Under the pieces are notes generated by a model. The model had not been told where the DNA came from. It was given only the letters and a program-made list of their open reading frames with translations, and ran no database searches. Positions 21,099 to 34,216 of a stretch of DNA of 61,234 bases are shown here, piece by piece. This DNA is from Purshia tridentata. Lineage: Eukaryota; Streptophyta; Magnoliopsida; Rosales; Rosaceae. The first letter of the stretch is position 1. The number at the start of each line of letters is the position of its first letter. The DNA lies in contig QANT01008699.1 of NCBI GenBank assembly GCA_003254885.1, positions 1 to 61,234 on the forward strand, read 5' to 3'. The position numbers and the translations under genes were made by a program.

Positions 21099-24000
21099 GT
21101 TGGGGCATAGATGTCTTCGATACCCAACTTGTCGAGGGAGTTGTGGAAAGCTCTACTTGAGACTATTTTAGTTAATATGTCTGCTAGTTGATCTTCTGAT
21201 TTCACAAACGGAAACTGAATTATTTTAGCCTCAAGTTTCTCCTTGATGAAGTGTCGATCCACCTCCACATGCTTCGTACGATCATGTTGCACCGGGTTGT
21301 GCGCAATAGCTATCGCAGCCTTGTTATCACAATACAACTTCATTCCCATAGCAGCTGGGTAACCAAGCTCTGTCAGCAATTTCTTTAACCACAGAAGCTC
21401 ACAGAGCCCCTTGTTCATTCCTCTAAACTCGGCTTCTGCACTTGAAAGAGCAACCACCTTCTGCTTCTTGCTTCTCCAAGTAACCAAGTTACCTCCTACA
21501 ATGGTAAAGTAACCCGATGTAGACCTTTTGTTAGTGCTCCCTCCTGCCCAGTCAGCATCTGTATATCCCTCAACATCTAAATGACCATTCTTTGAAAACA
21601 TGAGACCTTTTCCTAGGCCTGATTTCAAATATTGTAGAATCCGGGTTACCGCATCCATGTGATCCTTACTAGGACCGTGCATAAATTGACTTACAACACT
21701 CACGGCATAAGCAATATCTGGCCGAGTATGTGATAAATAGATTAGTCTACCCACCAATCTTTGATACCTCTCCTTGTAAGCAGGTACTTGATCAGGGTAT
21801 TCTCCTAAATGATGATTCTGAACCATTGGAGTGGCAGCTGGTTTGCAATCAAGCATTCCAGTTTCAGCTAGCAAATCTAACACATATTTCCTTTGAGATA
21901 AAAAAATACCTCGCTTTGAGCACGCTACCTCAATTCCCAAGAAATACTTAAGTCCACCAAGATCTTTCATTTCAAACTCAGTCACCAAATACTGCTGAAG
22001 TCCTGCACTTTCCTCCAAGTCGTTTCCAGTGACTATCATATCATCAACATAGATTATCAAAACTGTCACTTTTCCCTTATGACACCTCAAGAATAAGGTA
22101 TGATCCGAGTTGCTCTGTTTATAACCATAATTCCTCATAGCCATACTAAACCGTCCGAACCAAGCACGAGGTGACTGCTTTAACCCATACAAGGCCTTGT
22201 TTAATTTACATACCATAACAGTCTGAGATGAGATAGTGTACCCGGGTGGAACATCCATGTATACTTCTTCTTTAAGGTCACCATAAAGGAAAGCATTCTT
22301 TACGTCATATTGGTGTAAAGGCCAATCTAGATTTGCTGCAAGAGATAATAACACTCTAACAATGTTAAGTTTTTCCACTGGAGCAAATGTCTCCTGGTAG
22401 TCTATACCATATGTCTGTATGTATCCCTTTGCCACAAGCCTTGCTTTGTACCTCTCAATTAATCCATTAGCTTTGTGTTTGATGGTAAACACCCATCTAC
22501 ACCCAACTGTCTTCTTTCCTTTTGGTAGTGGAATAAGAGCCCATGTCTGATTTTTTTGTAATGCCTCTATCTCTTCTTCCATCGCTCTAGTCCACTTTGG
22601 ATCTATCAAGGCTTCTTGTACCCTGCTAGGGATATTGACAGCTGACACCTGGTGCATGAATACTTTAAGTAGTTCGGATAAGTTCTGTGAAGATACATGA
22701 TTGGCAATTGGATACTTTGATTTCTTCACTTCATATGGAGAGTACCGATTCGGTGGTTTTCCACGATTGTGCCTATCAGGTAATTGATATCCAATAGATT
22801 TATTCAACAAATTTTTAGGAGTAATGGGGAAAAAACACCTTACCTCAGGAGTATTCTCAAGAGACTGATCATTTGGTACTACTGAAAAAGAAGGGGGAAG
22901 GTCTTGTGCTATGAAATTGAATGCTTCAACAAATTCTACCAAATCACCACTGGAGGATTGGTCCTGTCCCTGAGAGGACCGGTCCTCTGCCAATTGCTCT
23001 GGAAACTGCTTTCTAGAGGACCGGTCCTGTCCCTAAGTGGACCGGTCCTCTGGCACTGATTCTGGAGACTGCTCTCTAGAGGACCGATTCTGTCCTTGGA
23101 AGGACCGGTCCTCTGGTACTCTTTCTGGAGACAGCTCTCTAGAGGACCAGCCCTGTCCCTGGAAGAACCGATCCTCTGGCACTTGTGCGTTGATCTCGGT
23201 TCTGGAGGACCGGTCCTGTCCTTCAGAGGACTGGTCCTTTGAGACTTTTTTTCCAATTTGTGGTTCTGTGAGCTTCACAACACCTCCAACTTCTAACCAA
23301 TTCGGTTCTTCATTCCGTTTCTCCCCCTGCAGAGAAGAATTGGATACGGGATTCACGAAGAACGGTTTCGACTCCAAAAAAGTAACATCTAAAGTCATAT
23401 ACAACCGACGAGTAGAAAGATGATAACACCTATAACCTTTCTGATGCGAAGCATATCCCAGAAAGATACAACGTAACGCACAAGGATCAAGCTTGGTACA
23501 CTGATTCTTATGAAGATGAACATAAGAAACACAACCAAACACCCGATGTGGAAGCATCAAACAGGAAAACAGGGGTCCATGTCTAGAGAGGATCTAGAGT
23601 GGAGTCTGGAAATTTAAGACTTTAGACGGCATTCTATTTAATAAGTACACCGTTGTAGTAACAGCATCTGCCCAATAATGCCGAGGTACATGAGCACTAA
23701 GAATAAGAGCACGAGCTGTTTCCAAAATATTCCTGTTCTTGCGCTCAGCAACACCATTCTGTTGTGGCGTTTGAGGACAAGTTGTCTCATTAAGAATGCC
23801 GTGAGTCTGAAAATAATGCTGAAACTCATGATTCACAAACTAGCCACCATTATCAGAACGAAGAAATTTAATTTGAGCAGAAAATTGCGTCTGAATCATC
23901 TTAGAGAAAATCTGAAAAATACTAAACACATCGCTCTTATTTTTCATCAAATATAGCCAAGTCATGAGAGAACAATCATCCACAAAAGTCACAAACCATC

Positions 24001-25897
24001 GGATTCCAGAAGAAGTGGAAATCGGTGATGGACCCCAAACATCTGAATGAATTAAAGCAAACGGAATAGTACTTTTATTCAAACTAGAAGGATAAGACAC
24101 ACGATAACTCTTGGCTAAAATACAAGTGTCACACTAAAAATCTGAATCATGAAAATCCAAAAACAAATCTGGTAGTAAATGTTTCAAATAGCTAAAAGAC
24201 GGATGTCCTAAACGACGATGCCATAGCCAAATTTGTCTTCTCTTAAGTTCTGATGGATGTTGAACACTGTTAGCTCTGCCGGCACTGAAGTCATCCACAT
24301 AGTATAGCCCCCCCCTTTTAGTACCACGACCAATGATTTCCTTGGTGAGAATATCCTGAAGAAAACAAAAACTTGGATACATTAGAACACAACAGTTTAA
24401 TTGTTGAGCGGCCTGACTTATTGACATTAGTTTACTTGAAAGAAATGGTACAAGTAACATATGAGATAACGAAAGTGAGGGTGTAAGTTCAACAGTGTCT
24501 GCCCCCGTAATAGGATAAGTCACACCATTGGTGTTGGCGATACTTGTCCATTTAGGCTGTATGGAACAAGTAAAGTCATGAGGATCGAATGTCATGTGAT
24601 CAGTGGCCCCTGAGTCAATTATCCATCCATGGCAGTCACGCTTGTCAGAACTAAGAAAAACATAACCATCACTGTTACCTAAATCACTCTGAGATGTAGC
24701 AGCATTATCCCCAATTGGAGGTCTCGAGGAGTCTACCTGAGGTACCAAAGACAATTGTGGCTATATGATCACTAAAGCAGCTCGACCAGTGCCTCCACTG
24801 GCATGCTCACGTTTCTTTTTAGCCTTGAGTTCTTCCCACCATTCTGGGTAGCCATGTAGTTTAAAGCAAACATCCTGAGAATGCCGTGTGTTGCCACAAT
24901 GGGTGCAACCTCCCCCTTTAGTCAGAGTTTTGGATTGAGAACCTGTGGGTTTTCCTGCAGGACTAAGTTAAGGACTTGTCATAGCAGGATTCGGAATTGA
25001 GGGCTGCAGTTGAAGTGGCATTACTAGACTCAGTCGACTAGATGGAGTAGCTTGTCCCGGTCGAGTCCCACCTTTGGCCACCATAACAGCACCATTGTAA
25101 GGTTGAGAACCCGTCATTACAGCTTGCCTCATATCTTCTCGATGGACATACGCATAAGCCTGTTCAACAGTAGGAAAAGGCTTCATCTGGAGCACATCAC
25201 TCCGTGCATTATCAAGCCGATCAGCTAACCCATCAAGAAACGTATAAACCTGATCCTCTTGAATAATTCCATTGTACATCAAGATGTCAAATTCAAACTC
25301 CATTGGATTAGGACGAAAGTCAATTTCCCTCCATAAGCCTTGCAAATCATTATAATAAGTTTCAATGGATCCGTTGGCCTGTTTCATGCGAATCACTCGC
25401 CTTTTGAGATCATATACCTGTGAGGTATCAGTTCCATCAAAGTATGTTGTCGCAATCGCATCCCATACTGCTTTAACTGTAGGAAAACGAATAAAATTAC
25501 TAATCAACGATGCTTCCATAGAATTGATTAGCCAACCTTTAACAATAGAATTTTTTGTCCTCCACTTTTTGTAGGTCGGGTCTGCCGGAAGGGGTGTTGG
25601 AAGATCTCCATTGATATATCCCAACTTGTCTTTGCCTGAGATATACATCTCAACAACTTGGGACCATAAAGGATAATTAGTGTCATCTAACTTGACACCA
25701 ATCTGTGCAGCGGAAGAGTCATAGGTTATAATTGGATTCAGCGTCGGGGTCTGGGTCTGATTATGAGAGAAAAATTGGGTCATTCTAGAGGCTAATTCCT
25801 CTATGATTGTGTTAGATCTGGAGGCGGTGGAATCGCCTGTTGGTGGAGTGGATGAACCGTCCATGGTGCTGGCGGTGGAAGAGTAGGATTGGATCAA
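21095..25897 (-). pseudogene. Copia gag-pol polyprotein with six in-frame stops
   Basis: One frame of 1601 codons runs through the element without a frameshift. Stops are at 24968-24970 (TAA), 24761-24763, 24134-24136, 23840-23842, 23594-23596 and 23033-23035 (all TAG). Domains in order: gag (25897-24968) with LDDTNYPLWSQ; zinc knuckle C-x2-C-x4-H-x4-C (CTHCGNTRHSQDVC, about 24900); protease WIIDSGATDHM (about 24620); integrase with the HHCC zinc site (WHRRLGH...CDTC), DVWGP and RSDNGG (24230-23840); a 63-bp tandem repeat in the linker (23245-22931); RT with KARLVAKGY and YVDD (IIYVDDMIVTG, about 22050); RNase H (21480-21230) with the Y-TDADWAG and CDN motifs. The last open segment, 22993-21095, still encodes a complete-looking RT-RNase H. 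Confidence 0.95.
22931..23245 (-). repeat. Five 63-bp tandem repeats in the integrase-RT linker
   Basis: Minus-strand units 23245-23183, 23182-23120, 23119-23057, 23056-22994 and 22993-22931 each encode 21 residues of the type VPEDRSFQGQNRSSREQSPE. The DNA carries the 12-bp palindrome AGGACCGGTCCT intact at 22975, 23017, 23101 and 23216, with near copies elsewhere. Period and frame are exactly kept (5 x 63 = 315). The TAG stop of unit 4 falls where sister units have Gln. Confidence 0.92.
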
Positions 25898-25919
25898 GCA
25901 AAACAGAAATCCTTGGATC

Positions 25920-25934
25920 TCTACTCTAATACCA
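25920..25934 (-). other. tRNA primer-binding site of the copia element
   Basis: The minus strand reads TGGTATTAGAGTAGA directly after the 5' LTR. The usual plant copia site is TGGTATCAGAGC, complementary to initiator methionine tRNA. One transition within the first ten bases is consistent with decay. Confidence 0.75.
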
Positions 25935-26114
25935 TGTAAAAACTAAGAAGAAGAGATGATGGGAATTTTCTGTATTTTCTCATATATTCACATGGAGGCA
26001 CACTTGTATATTTATATTACATAGGGTAAACCCTAGTTCTATTCCAAGTAGAAAAGCCTTAACTTGGAAAGATAATTAACAAATCCTAGTCTAAAACAAC
26101 AACTCACGCCAACA
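25935..26114 (-). repeat. 5' LTR of the copia element
   Basis: 180 bp; the partner is 20895-21087. It ends ...TTTTTACA against ...TTTTGACA in the partner. Confidence 0.93.
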
Positions 26115-27655
26115 ACTTCCACATCACATGCATGATGTGTCAGACACTAATTTGTTGTATCCATTGTGACATGTATGTATAATGACAAGGAGATGATGCA
26201 TTGAATTTTGTTTTGATTAAATTGACTCATCATCGACTCTCTAATATTTGCTTTCAGTACTACTACGGTTGAATATTAATGTTGTTCATTGAAACTATCT
26301 AATTGATCACGTGCTTAATATATCAACTCGTGGATATCTAATTTTGTTGCTGAGGAACGCAAGTTATTTACTACTCGTGCTTTACAAATATTCTTACAAA
26401 TTTACAGTTATATAACTTTAAATTTGGCATCTAGCTAGTACCCAAATCTTAAAGTAGTTTGTGCAAAAGATTTGGTTTTCTCTTCTCAATGATTGAAGAA
26501 AGAGGCCAGCTGGGTCCATCAGAATTTTGTTCAATAAATCGGTCCCTGCAGAGTTACTGCCTGTTATTATAAATTGATCATGAAGGTGTCATTTTATGAG
26601 ATATTCATAATATATAATCTAAGCATTGTATGCTGGTGTATAATTATAATTAGTAAGTTATATATGCTATCACTTTTATTTTCAAAAAAAACAAACAATG
26701 TCTTGGTTGAATCCTTAAAACCAGTCCATAAAGTGGTTGAGACTTGGGAGGTGGTAGAACGTTGTAGTTCATGTGGGAATCTGATATCACATAATAAAGT
26801 CTAATCTGATTGCCCTCTCCTTTTTTTCCTCGTTGAGCTTTTTCAACTACACACGGGTGTCGACAAATGTCCGAGGAATTTTTTGGGGCATTATATATAT
26901 CAGAGTTTGTAATTGGTGGTGGGTCAGATCAGAGGTCGGTGAATGGCTCTAAGATGGCAATGGCAGTCTCTGTCACTAGGCCAATCATATTTATGTAATG
27001 ACCCCATTAATTAAGCTGAGGTAGATAAAGAAATTTCTTTGAAATGAAATACTGAATGTGGGTTTTGTATGATCTTGCAGAACAAGAAAGTTGGCTTGAC
27101 TTGTCTTCTATGGTATTTATTATTGGAGACTTGGAGTGATGTTTAATCCACTTTTGTTGTTTTTGTAAATGGAAAAAAGGGTTGTTGAGGGGGGCACTTC
27201 AGATGTCAAAGGCACCACCACCTTCAAATCCTTTAAAATGGTAAAACACATGAAATTAAATGAGCCCTTGATCAATTAACTGCTACCACATTTAGATTTA
27301 CCCGTATGACGGTTAGGGTTACCGTTCTCTCAATGATGTAGATTGAATGATAACATAAAGAGAATACAAAAGCACGCTTGTAACTCAAGCCGTTAGGAAT
27401 AATAAGCTCTTGTTTTTCAAGCTGTTCAAGAGATACATACCAAATCATGTAGTGGGAAAAATATATGTAAATCAATCCAACTTTATAATGGACTCTATTC
27501 ATATATGTTGTATTGCTGCAAGTGAAGCTTTCAGGAAATAAAAGAAAGAAAAATAATGAGGTATGCGTCTTTGTAATTTACCTTCTACATAAAATTGAAT
27601 AACATTACTGTCATAATTAACATGCATATCTCGGAAAGAAGAACAGGGAAGCTGT
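26115..27655. other. Gene-free AT-rich DNA and 3' flank of the ABCB gene
   Basis: No coding region is supported. Frames at 26574-26804 and 27272-27502 are short and low in complexity. The last few hundred bases should contain the 3' UTR of the minus-strand ABCB gene. Confidence 0.5.
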
Positions 27656-30600
27656 CTAAGATGAGGCACTTGCATGTAATGCTACCAAAGAAGCATAATT
27701 GCCATCCTTGATATTGATCAAAGTTTCATGCTTTCCCTTCTCTGCAATGGCTCCATTTTTTACCACTGCGATTAAATCTGCACCCTTGATTGTGGATAGC
27801 CGATGGGCAACTACCACTGTGGTTCGATTCACCATAACTCGGTCCAATGCATCTTGAACCACTTGTTCGGATTCAGCATCAAGAGCACTGGTGGCTTCAT
27901 CTAGTAGTAATATCTTTGGTGCCTTCATTATTGCTCGTGCAATTGCCACCCTTTGCTTCTGTCCACCAGACAACTGAACCCCTCGCTCTCCTACTATTGT
28001 ATCATAACCCTGCATTGTTTTCCAAACTTAACATGCATCAATCTTCAACATTCTGAATTTAACATTGTGAATTTTCTTCAACTAGTCCTCCTCATTTATG
28101 CAGCACCATGGTAAAAGATTGTTAAGAGTGTTTTTAGCCAAAAAATAAATTGACAAGCTTGTTAGTTAGTTCAGTGCCTACCTGCTGTAAACTGCTGATG
28201 AACTTGTGTACATTTGACGATTCTGCTGCAGCTATAATTTCAGCTTCTGTTGCATTCCCTTCCTTTCCATATGCAATGTTGGCTCGGATAGTGTCATTAA
28301 ACAATACAGGCTCCTGGCTCACCAGTCCCATTTGCTGTCTCAACCACTTCAACTGTAGCTTTTGGATTTCAATTCCATCTAATGTAATGTGACCCGAATC
28401 AGGGTCGTAAAATCTCTGCAGCAATGAGATCACTGTCGACTTCCCACTTCCACTTTCTCCAACCAGAGCAACTGTCTGCATAACATAATTCAAATTGTAA
28501 GTTGCAGAAACTTAAATTAGACTCGGAGGTCCAAATCTTATGCATTGCTTGAAAATGAGTATAATGATAATACATTATACTATGTTACCTTGCCATGACG
28601 AATGGTCAAGCAAAGATCCTGGAAGATTTGCACGTTAGGTCTATTCGGATACTTGAAACTGACATGGCGAAGTTCAATTTCTCCCTTCACATTTTCTATG
28701 GTTGTTCCAGAGTCATCACTAGAGTCTATTTTTGATTTCCCGTCAAGAATTGCAAATATGGAAGAAGCAGAGCTCTTTCCTTTACTTACATCAGGGGCTA
28801 GGGAGCCCGATTGAGACACTCCAACAGCTGTCATAGTGAGAGCAAAGAAAACCTGCAAACCAAGAGAGCAAAATGTTACCAATGGATTGAATGGACTATA
28901 AAATTTTGATTCTTACGTAACAAGTACTTCTTCAGCTGCTGCCGGTTTAGTACATTAAAAATTTGTACCACAAGGCAGAAGGACTTACCCGGAAAACATC
29001 ACCAAATGTTGTCTTGCCAGCTGCAACAAGTCGGGCTCCAGCATAAAAACTGCAGGCATACACAGAATATAGCAGAAAGAATGATATCCCAAAACCTATC
29101 CCACTAACTAACCCTTGTCTTATCCCTGTCTTAATAGGGCCTTCACATTTTTTCTTGTACAATTCAATCACCTTCTCTTCAGCACAAAAGGAAGCAATTG
29201 TCCTAATACTCCCCACAGCATCATTGGCTACTTGACTTGCGTCCTCATACATTTTCTGCAACCATTTAGAATTTCAGCATTGTCAAAAAGGATTAGTCTA
29301 ATATGTAGATTATGTAGTCACGTATGAAAACACTTCATCAGTTAATCCATGGTCGGAAATGAAGTTTTGACTGCATCAGCTACAAGTTGTTTACTATATT
29401 TTTTTTAGGTATTGACTTTGTAGCAATACCTTTGCATCTGCAGTGAATCCTTTCATGAACTTGATTTGCACATATCCATTTACTCCCAATAGAGGCAGCA
29501 TAACAAGGATTATAAGAGCGAGTTGCCAATTTGCCACAAAAGCAATACACAAGCCAGCAATTGCGGTTGCTGAATTCTGAACCAGCAAACCTAAAGCATC
29601 TCCAACCAGCCCTCGCAGAGAAGCAGCATCTGATGAAAGCCTTGCACCAATTGCACCACTTGAGTGCTCAGCTTCATCAAACCAACTTACTTCCATATAA
29701 ACCACCTTCTCAAAGCACATTGATCGGACACGTCTTATTAACCTGCACCCCGCCACAGCAAAAAGGTATGCTCGCGATGGATGTGCTAAGAAAGATGCCA
29801 CTCCAAGAACAACAAAGATTGATGCCCAAAACTTTGAATCCTTACGGAGTTCATCAGGTGGCTCAAAGAAGGTCTTGATTGCACTTGATATCAATATCCC
29901 AAAAACAGGTAATATTACCCCATTGGCTGCTGCAGCTATAGTACCTAGAAGCAACACTGGGATCTCTGGCTTGTTCAGGTAAGCCAGGCGGCGGAGTGAA
30001 ACTTCTTGACGCACTTCTGATGGTGCTGAAGATAGATTATCAGGTTCTGCAGGTGCTTTTTCAAGGACACCAGTGGGGACACCATATGAGTTTGAGAATG
30101 AGTGACGACTACTATTTCCTCTTCCAGATGATCCCTGGCTTATGGATCGCAAGAAAGAAAATCTTTGACTTGAATGTCTTCGAGAATCCACACTGCTAAT
30201 ATCTGGCCTTTCCTGATCATGTACAGCACTTTGTTCTGAAACTCTGTTAATTTCTTGCAACCTTATAAGCTGGCTATATGCTCCATCACGATCCTTAATT
30301 AACTCAGAATGTGGACCTGCTCAGTTGAAAGGATCAATGTGTGCAGTTCTCATGAATTAAGAATATAGTGAATTGTAACAAGAAGTTGAACTATTGACAG
30401 TAAGATTAATCATTCAAATGGTAGAACAGGACAATATTAACAATGTATTACCTTTTTCAACAATTGTCCCTTGATGTATGACAGCGATGGTGTTAGCATT
30501 CCTTACTGTGCTCAAGCGGTGGGCTACAATGACAGTAGTCCGGTTAATCATGATTCTGTCCAGTGCCTCCTGCACAACTCTCTCAGATTCTGCATCAAGA

Positions 30601-33303
30601 GCGCTTGTGGCTTCATCTAAAAGTAGAATTCTTGGGTTTTTCAGAATTGCTCTAGCTATAGCAACTCTCTGCTTTTGGCCCCCAGATAGCTGAGTTCCAT
30701 GCTCACCAACCATTGTATCTAATCCCTAAATGCACAAGTCACAAAACCACAAATTAGAAAAATGGAATTGGAAGAGTGGAGTTATGTTAAATTAATTATT
30801 GAAATAATCTGAAGTAATAAAGACTTCATGTGATACGTCTATATTTCCCAAACTTAGAGAAAAGTATAAATTTAGAAAAAATTGCCCAAAATTAGAGAAT
30901 AAAGTACCCAACTTAGAGGAAAGTATAAACTAGTTTTACCTGAGGCAGTTTGTCTATGAATTTAGCAGCATTGGCAAGCTCAGCAGCAGCCCTTATTTCT
31001 TCAGTAGTTGCCCCATCCTTCCCATAGGCAATATTATCTTTAATGCTAGAAGTAAACAAAACAGGTTCCTGGCTGACAAGGCCTATTTTCTGTCTGATCC
31101 ATTTCAGCTGGAACTCTTTGAGATTAATACCATCAATAAGAACTTCACCGGCTTGGGGGTCATAAAATCTCTCAATCAAACTGATTAGAGTTGATTTACC
31201 ACTTCCGCTCTGTCCAACCAAAGCAACAGTTGCACCACTAGCTATTGAGAGAGAAAATCCACGGAATATTTGTTCATCCGGTCTTGCAGGATAACTAAAA
31301 TAAACATCCCTCAGTTCTATGTCTCCACGGATATCTTCTAATGTCTGCCCACTAGTGTCAGCAGCATCTATCTCTGGCTTTCTGTCAATTGTCTCAAACA
31401 TTTTAAAAGCTGCAGCTTGCCCAGCAGAAAATGCACTCATGCATGGAGATGCCTGCCCAAGAGACCTGAAAATTTATCACAAAACCATTTACATATCTTC
31501 ATATTTTCTGAAGCATCAAATATCAAATTTTGGAGTGAACGGGGGAGGGGGAGTAGTCAGTAGATTTTGAATACCCCATTCTTGCAGAGCACACAAAAAG
31601 ACAAACATGTTTAACTAGTACAATAATGGTGACCAAATTTGTTCACCAAATTTAACAAAGTGCAACTTACAAGGAGCCAGTCAGCACAGCGAAAACTACA
31701 TTAATGACATCTCCTCCTCTATATCCTTTTTCAAGTATCATCTTTCCGCCAAACCATACAGCCAGAGCATAACTAGAGAATATAATAAGCATAACCGTTC
31801 CAATACCCAACCCAGATGCCAAACCCTCATGTAGACCAGACTTGTAAGCTTTAGTTAAGGAGGAGTTGTACTTGGCTATAGCTTGTTTTTCCCCTGTAAA
31901 TGATGCAACCTGCATGAGGAATACCCTTCAGTTTTAGTTCTATACAAAGTAAAAAAGAAGTAATAAAAAGTTCTTTTAAAACAAGTATGCATACAGTTCT
32001 GATTGAACCAATTGTCTGCTCTACCACAGTTGCTCCCACTGAATAAGCAGCTTGTCCACGGGATGCCACCTTTGATATTATGAGGCTCACGATGGCACCC
32101 GAGAAGACAAGAGGGGGAATAGAAGATAGCATGACAAGAGTGAGAAGCCAACCCTTAACAAATGCTATAATAAAGCCTCCTATGAATGTTGCAACTAACT
32201 GGATAAAACTTCCTACCTGCAATAAGAAGATGAAAAAAATGAGAGTTTATTGGAGAAAATGGCAACAAATTAGAGCTTTTGTGTGGCATGTATATACCTT
32301 CTCGCCCATGGCCTCTTGAATGAGCACAGTATCACCTGACATTCTCCCAACAATTTCCCCAGTGTTAGTTTCTTTATCAAAAAAGCCAACATCTTGCCTC
32401 AATATTGTTTTCAAGTATAAACTTCTTATTCGTGCAGCCTGTCTCTCTCCAGTGACCATCCAGCAAGACATTTCTGGCATATAGCAAATATAAGCACCTC
32501 AGTTTCCAATAAACCAAACTAACTCTTAACCAGATGATGGTAAGTTTTATGTCCGCAGGGAGCCTACTGTACTACTGTACTTACGTAGAAATGCACCAGC
32601 AGCAGCCCCCACAGCCAAGTAAACGTACTTTAGAGACACCTGAGGATATTGAATTGGCCAAATTATTTCTGATTAAACCTGGTCAATAATGCTTACATAT
32701 AGCACAATTTAGCAAATATGAGACTTGCTTGAGGCAGAACTCATTTAGTGAAGGGACATCCTAGTTTAGCAACTACATCAGAGACACGAGAGAACCAACA
32801 AAAAAAATATATTGAAAAGTTCACTTGACACAAGTTCTGATGATACCAGATAGAACCATTAAGTGGAATTCTTTTAGTATTGCAAAGTGGACTAACTTCA
32901 ATATCTAGACTATCTAGCATGGATGTTGCATTAACAGAGATGACTAATATCTATGAGTTTCTAGTCAAAGTATTCATACCTTGGAAACTGCATCAACCAC
33001 TTCCTTTGTATTCCCATTTTCTCCAAAAGAATTAATCACATCTCCAAAGATTATGGTCATTAAAGGCATACAGACCCCATTTCCAATAGCGCTGATTGTA
33101 CCAACAGACATTAACAGGTAATCCAGTGAATCAGCAAAGGAGAAAAGCTTGTAAAATGGTACTGTTTTGGTGGCATCCTCCTTGCTCTTGCTTGTATCTT
33201 GGTGGTTGTTAGTGTTTTCTGGATCTTTTTGGGAATCCACCACTGCTGATGCCGTGCCTTGCTCAGTGATTACCTCACCATCCACAGGATTTTCCTCCCC
33301 CAT
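27656..33303 (-). CDS. ABCB11-like: ABC transporter B family, ABCB4/11/21-type P-glycoprotein
   Basis: A full-size plasma-membrane ATP-driven exporter. In Arabidopsis this clade moves auxin; the substrate here is inferred. Twelve coding exons: 33303-32980, 32639-32585, 32473-32298, 32216-31995, 31909-31671, 31465-30940, 30725-30452, 30316-29430, 29255-28989, 28852-28589, 28475-28182 and 28009-27656. They total 1293 residues, the usual length. Architecture is TMD1-NBD1-linker-TMD2-NBD2. NBD1 has the A-loop [10 protein letters not shown], Walker [10 protein letters not shown] (about 423-431), signature LSGGQ (527-531) and Walker [16 protein letters not shown]2 has [19 protein letters not shown] (about 1084) and LSGGQ (about 1189). 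The linker (about 610-690) is Ser/Arg-rich ([13 protein letters not shown]), as expected for phosphorylation control. The N terminus is acidic and cytosolic ([11 protein letters not shown]). All catalytic motifs are intact. Confidence 0.95.
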
Positions 33304-34216
33304 GTTTTCACCCCAAGTGTACTTAAGCTGCTATATTTGATGACAAGAACCTCAGAGAACTAAGTTGCTATGGTTGAAAACAACCTCCTCACAGAACTTG
33401 GATGATAAGATCAGAGCTGCAAGAGAAAAATTTCTGATTTGAATTAGTAGCCAGAATTTTAGTTTTTTGGGCAGTAAATTGACTATGCAAACCAAGGAAC
33501 AGATGCCAACTCGTTGTAATTGAATATAAAGTTGATCATTCGACCATAATAAAAAATTTCATGTGTTCCAATATTTTTCTTGTGTGTGTTTGTGTACGTG
33601 TCAGTATGACAGTACTGTAGTTGAAGTAAATAGTGCAGAACATGAATATATAGATTCCAGAAAAAGAAAAGCGTCTGTGTTGAGGAAAAAGGAACCAGAG
33701 TACAAACCCAATAAGTAATAACTCTATATTTTTTGAAGGTAAAGACATTATAACAAAACTGAGCATTGAAAAAGCCTCACACAGATTGGCCAAAAAGAAA
33801 AAGGCCTCACACAGATAGCATGCAGGCAGTACTCACACATTGAAATCACGAGGGAGGCATTTCTTCTCAATCTATATAAAAACAAAAAGAGTGGTAGGAA
33901 TAAAACTTTACGACCTCAGCAGATGATGAATTTCTCCCTCCATAAAAACAGTGGAAACAAACAATATGAAACAAGGAATCAAATGATGAAAGACAAAGAG
34001 AAAGAAACCAATGGGCCAGCGAATGCATGCTAAAAGAGAGATTAAAGGGAGACACATAATCACAAAAAACAGGGGTAAAACTTAAAAAGTGTTGCAAGAA
34101 ACATTAACATCACCAAAGGATTAAAAATAAGTGTTAAGGCATCAGGTTAAGTACCACTTTTTGGAAACTGGGTTGATGAAGCTGCTGTGTATTTCCCAGC
34201 AAGCATTGATTTTATA
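33304..34216 (-). promoter_or_regulatory. 5' leader and probable promoter of the ABCB gene
   Basis: Bases 33416-33304 are leader sequence joined to an upstream intron by the acceptor CTCTTGCAG at 33418-33417. A TATA box (TATAAA on the minus strand, 34211-34216) lies about 800 bp further up, implying a first noncoding exon near 34180. The donor of that exon could not be fixed with confidence. Confidence 0.4.

Larger units (their letters stand above)
20895..26114 (-). mobile_element. Full-length Ty1/copia retrotransposon
   Basis: 5.2 kb on the minus strand. The 5' LTR is at 25935-26114 and the 3' LTR at 20895-21087; both start TGTTGGCGTGAG and end ACA. A primer-binding site next to the 5' LTR (TGGTATTAGAGTAG) resembles the 3' end complement of initiator tRNA-Met, and a polypurine tract adjoins the 3' LTR. 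Gene order is gag, protease, integrase, RT, RNase H, which defines Ty1/copia. The two LTRs differ by roughly nine substitutions and an indel of about 13 bp in 180 bp, so the insertion is not recent. Flanking 5-mers (TTTAG left, ACTTC right) do not match. Confidence 0.95.

Noticed and set aside
29531..29878. Plus-strand frames opposite ABCB exons (also 30478-30693 and 27847-28056)
   Set aside because: They are antisense to conserved ABC transporter exons with clear splice sites and motifs on the minus strand.
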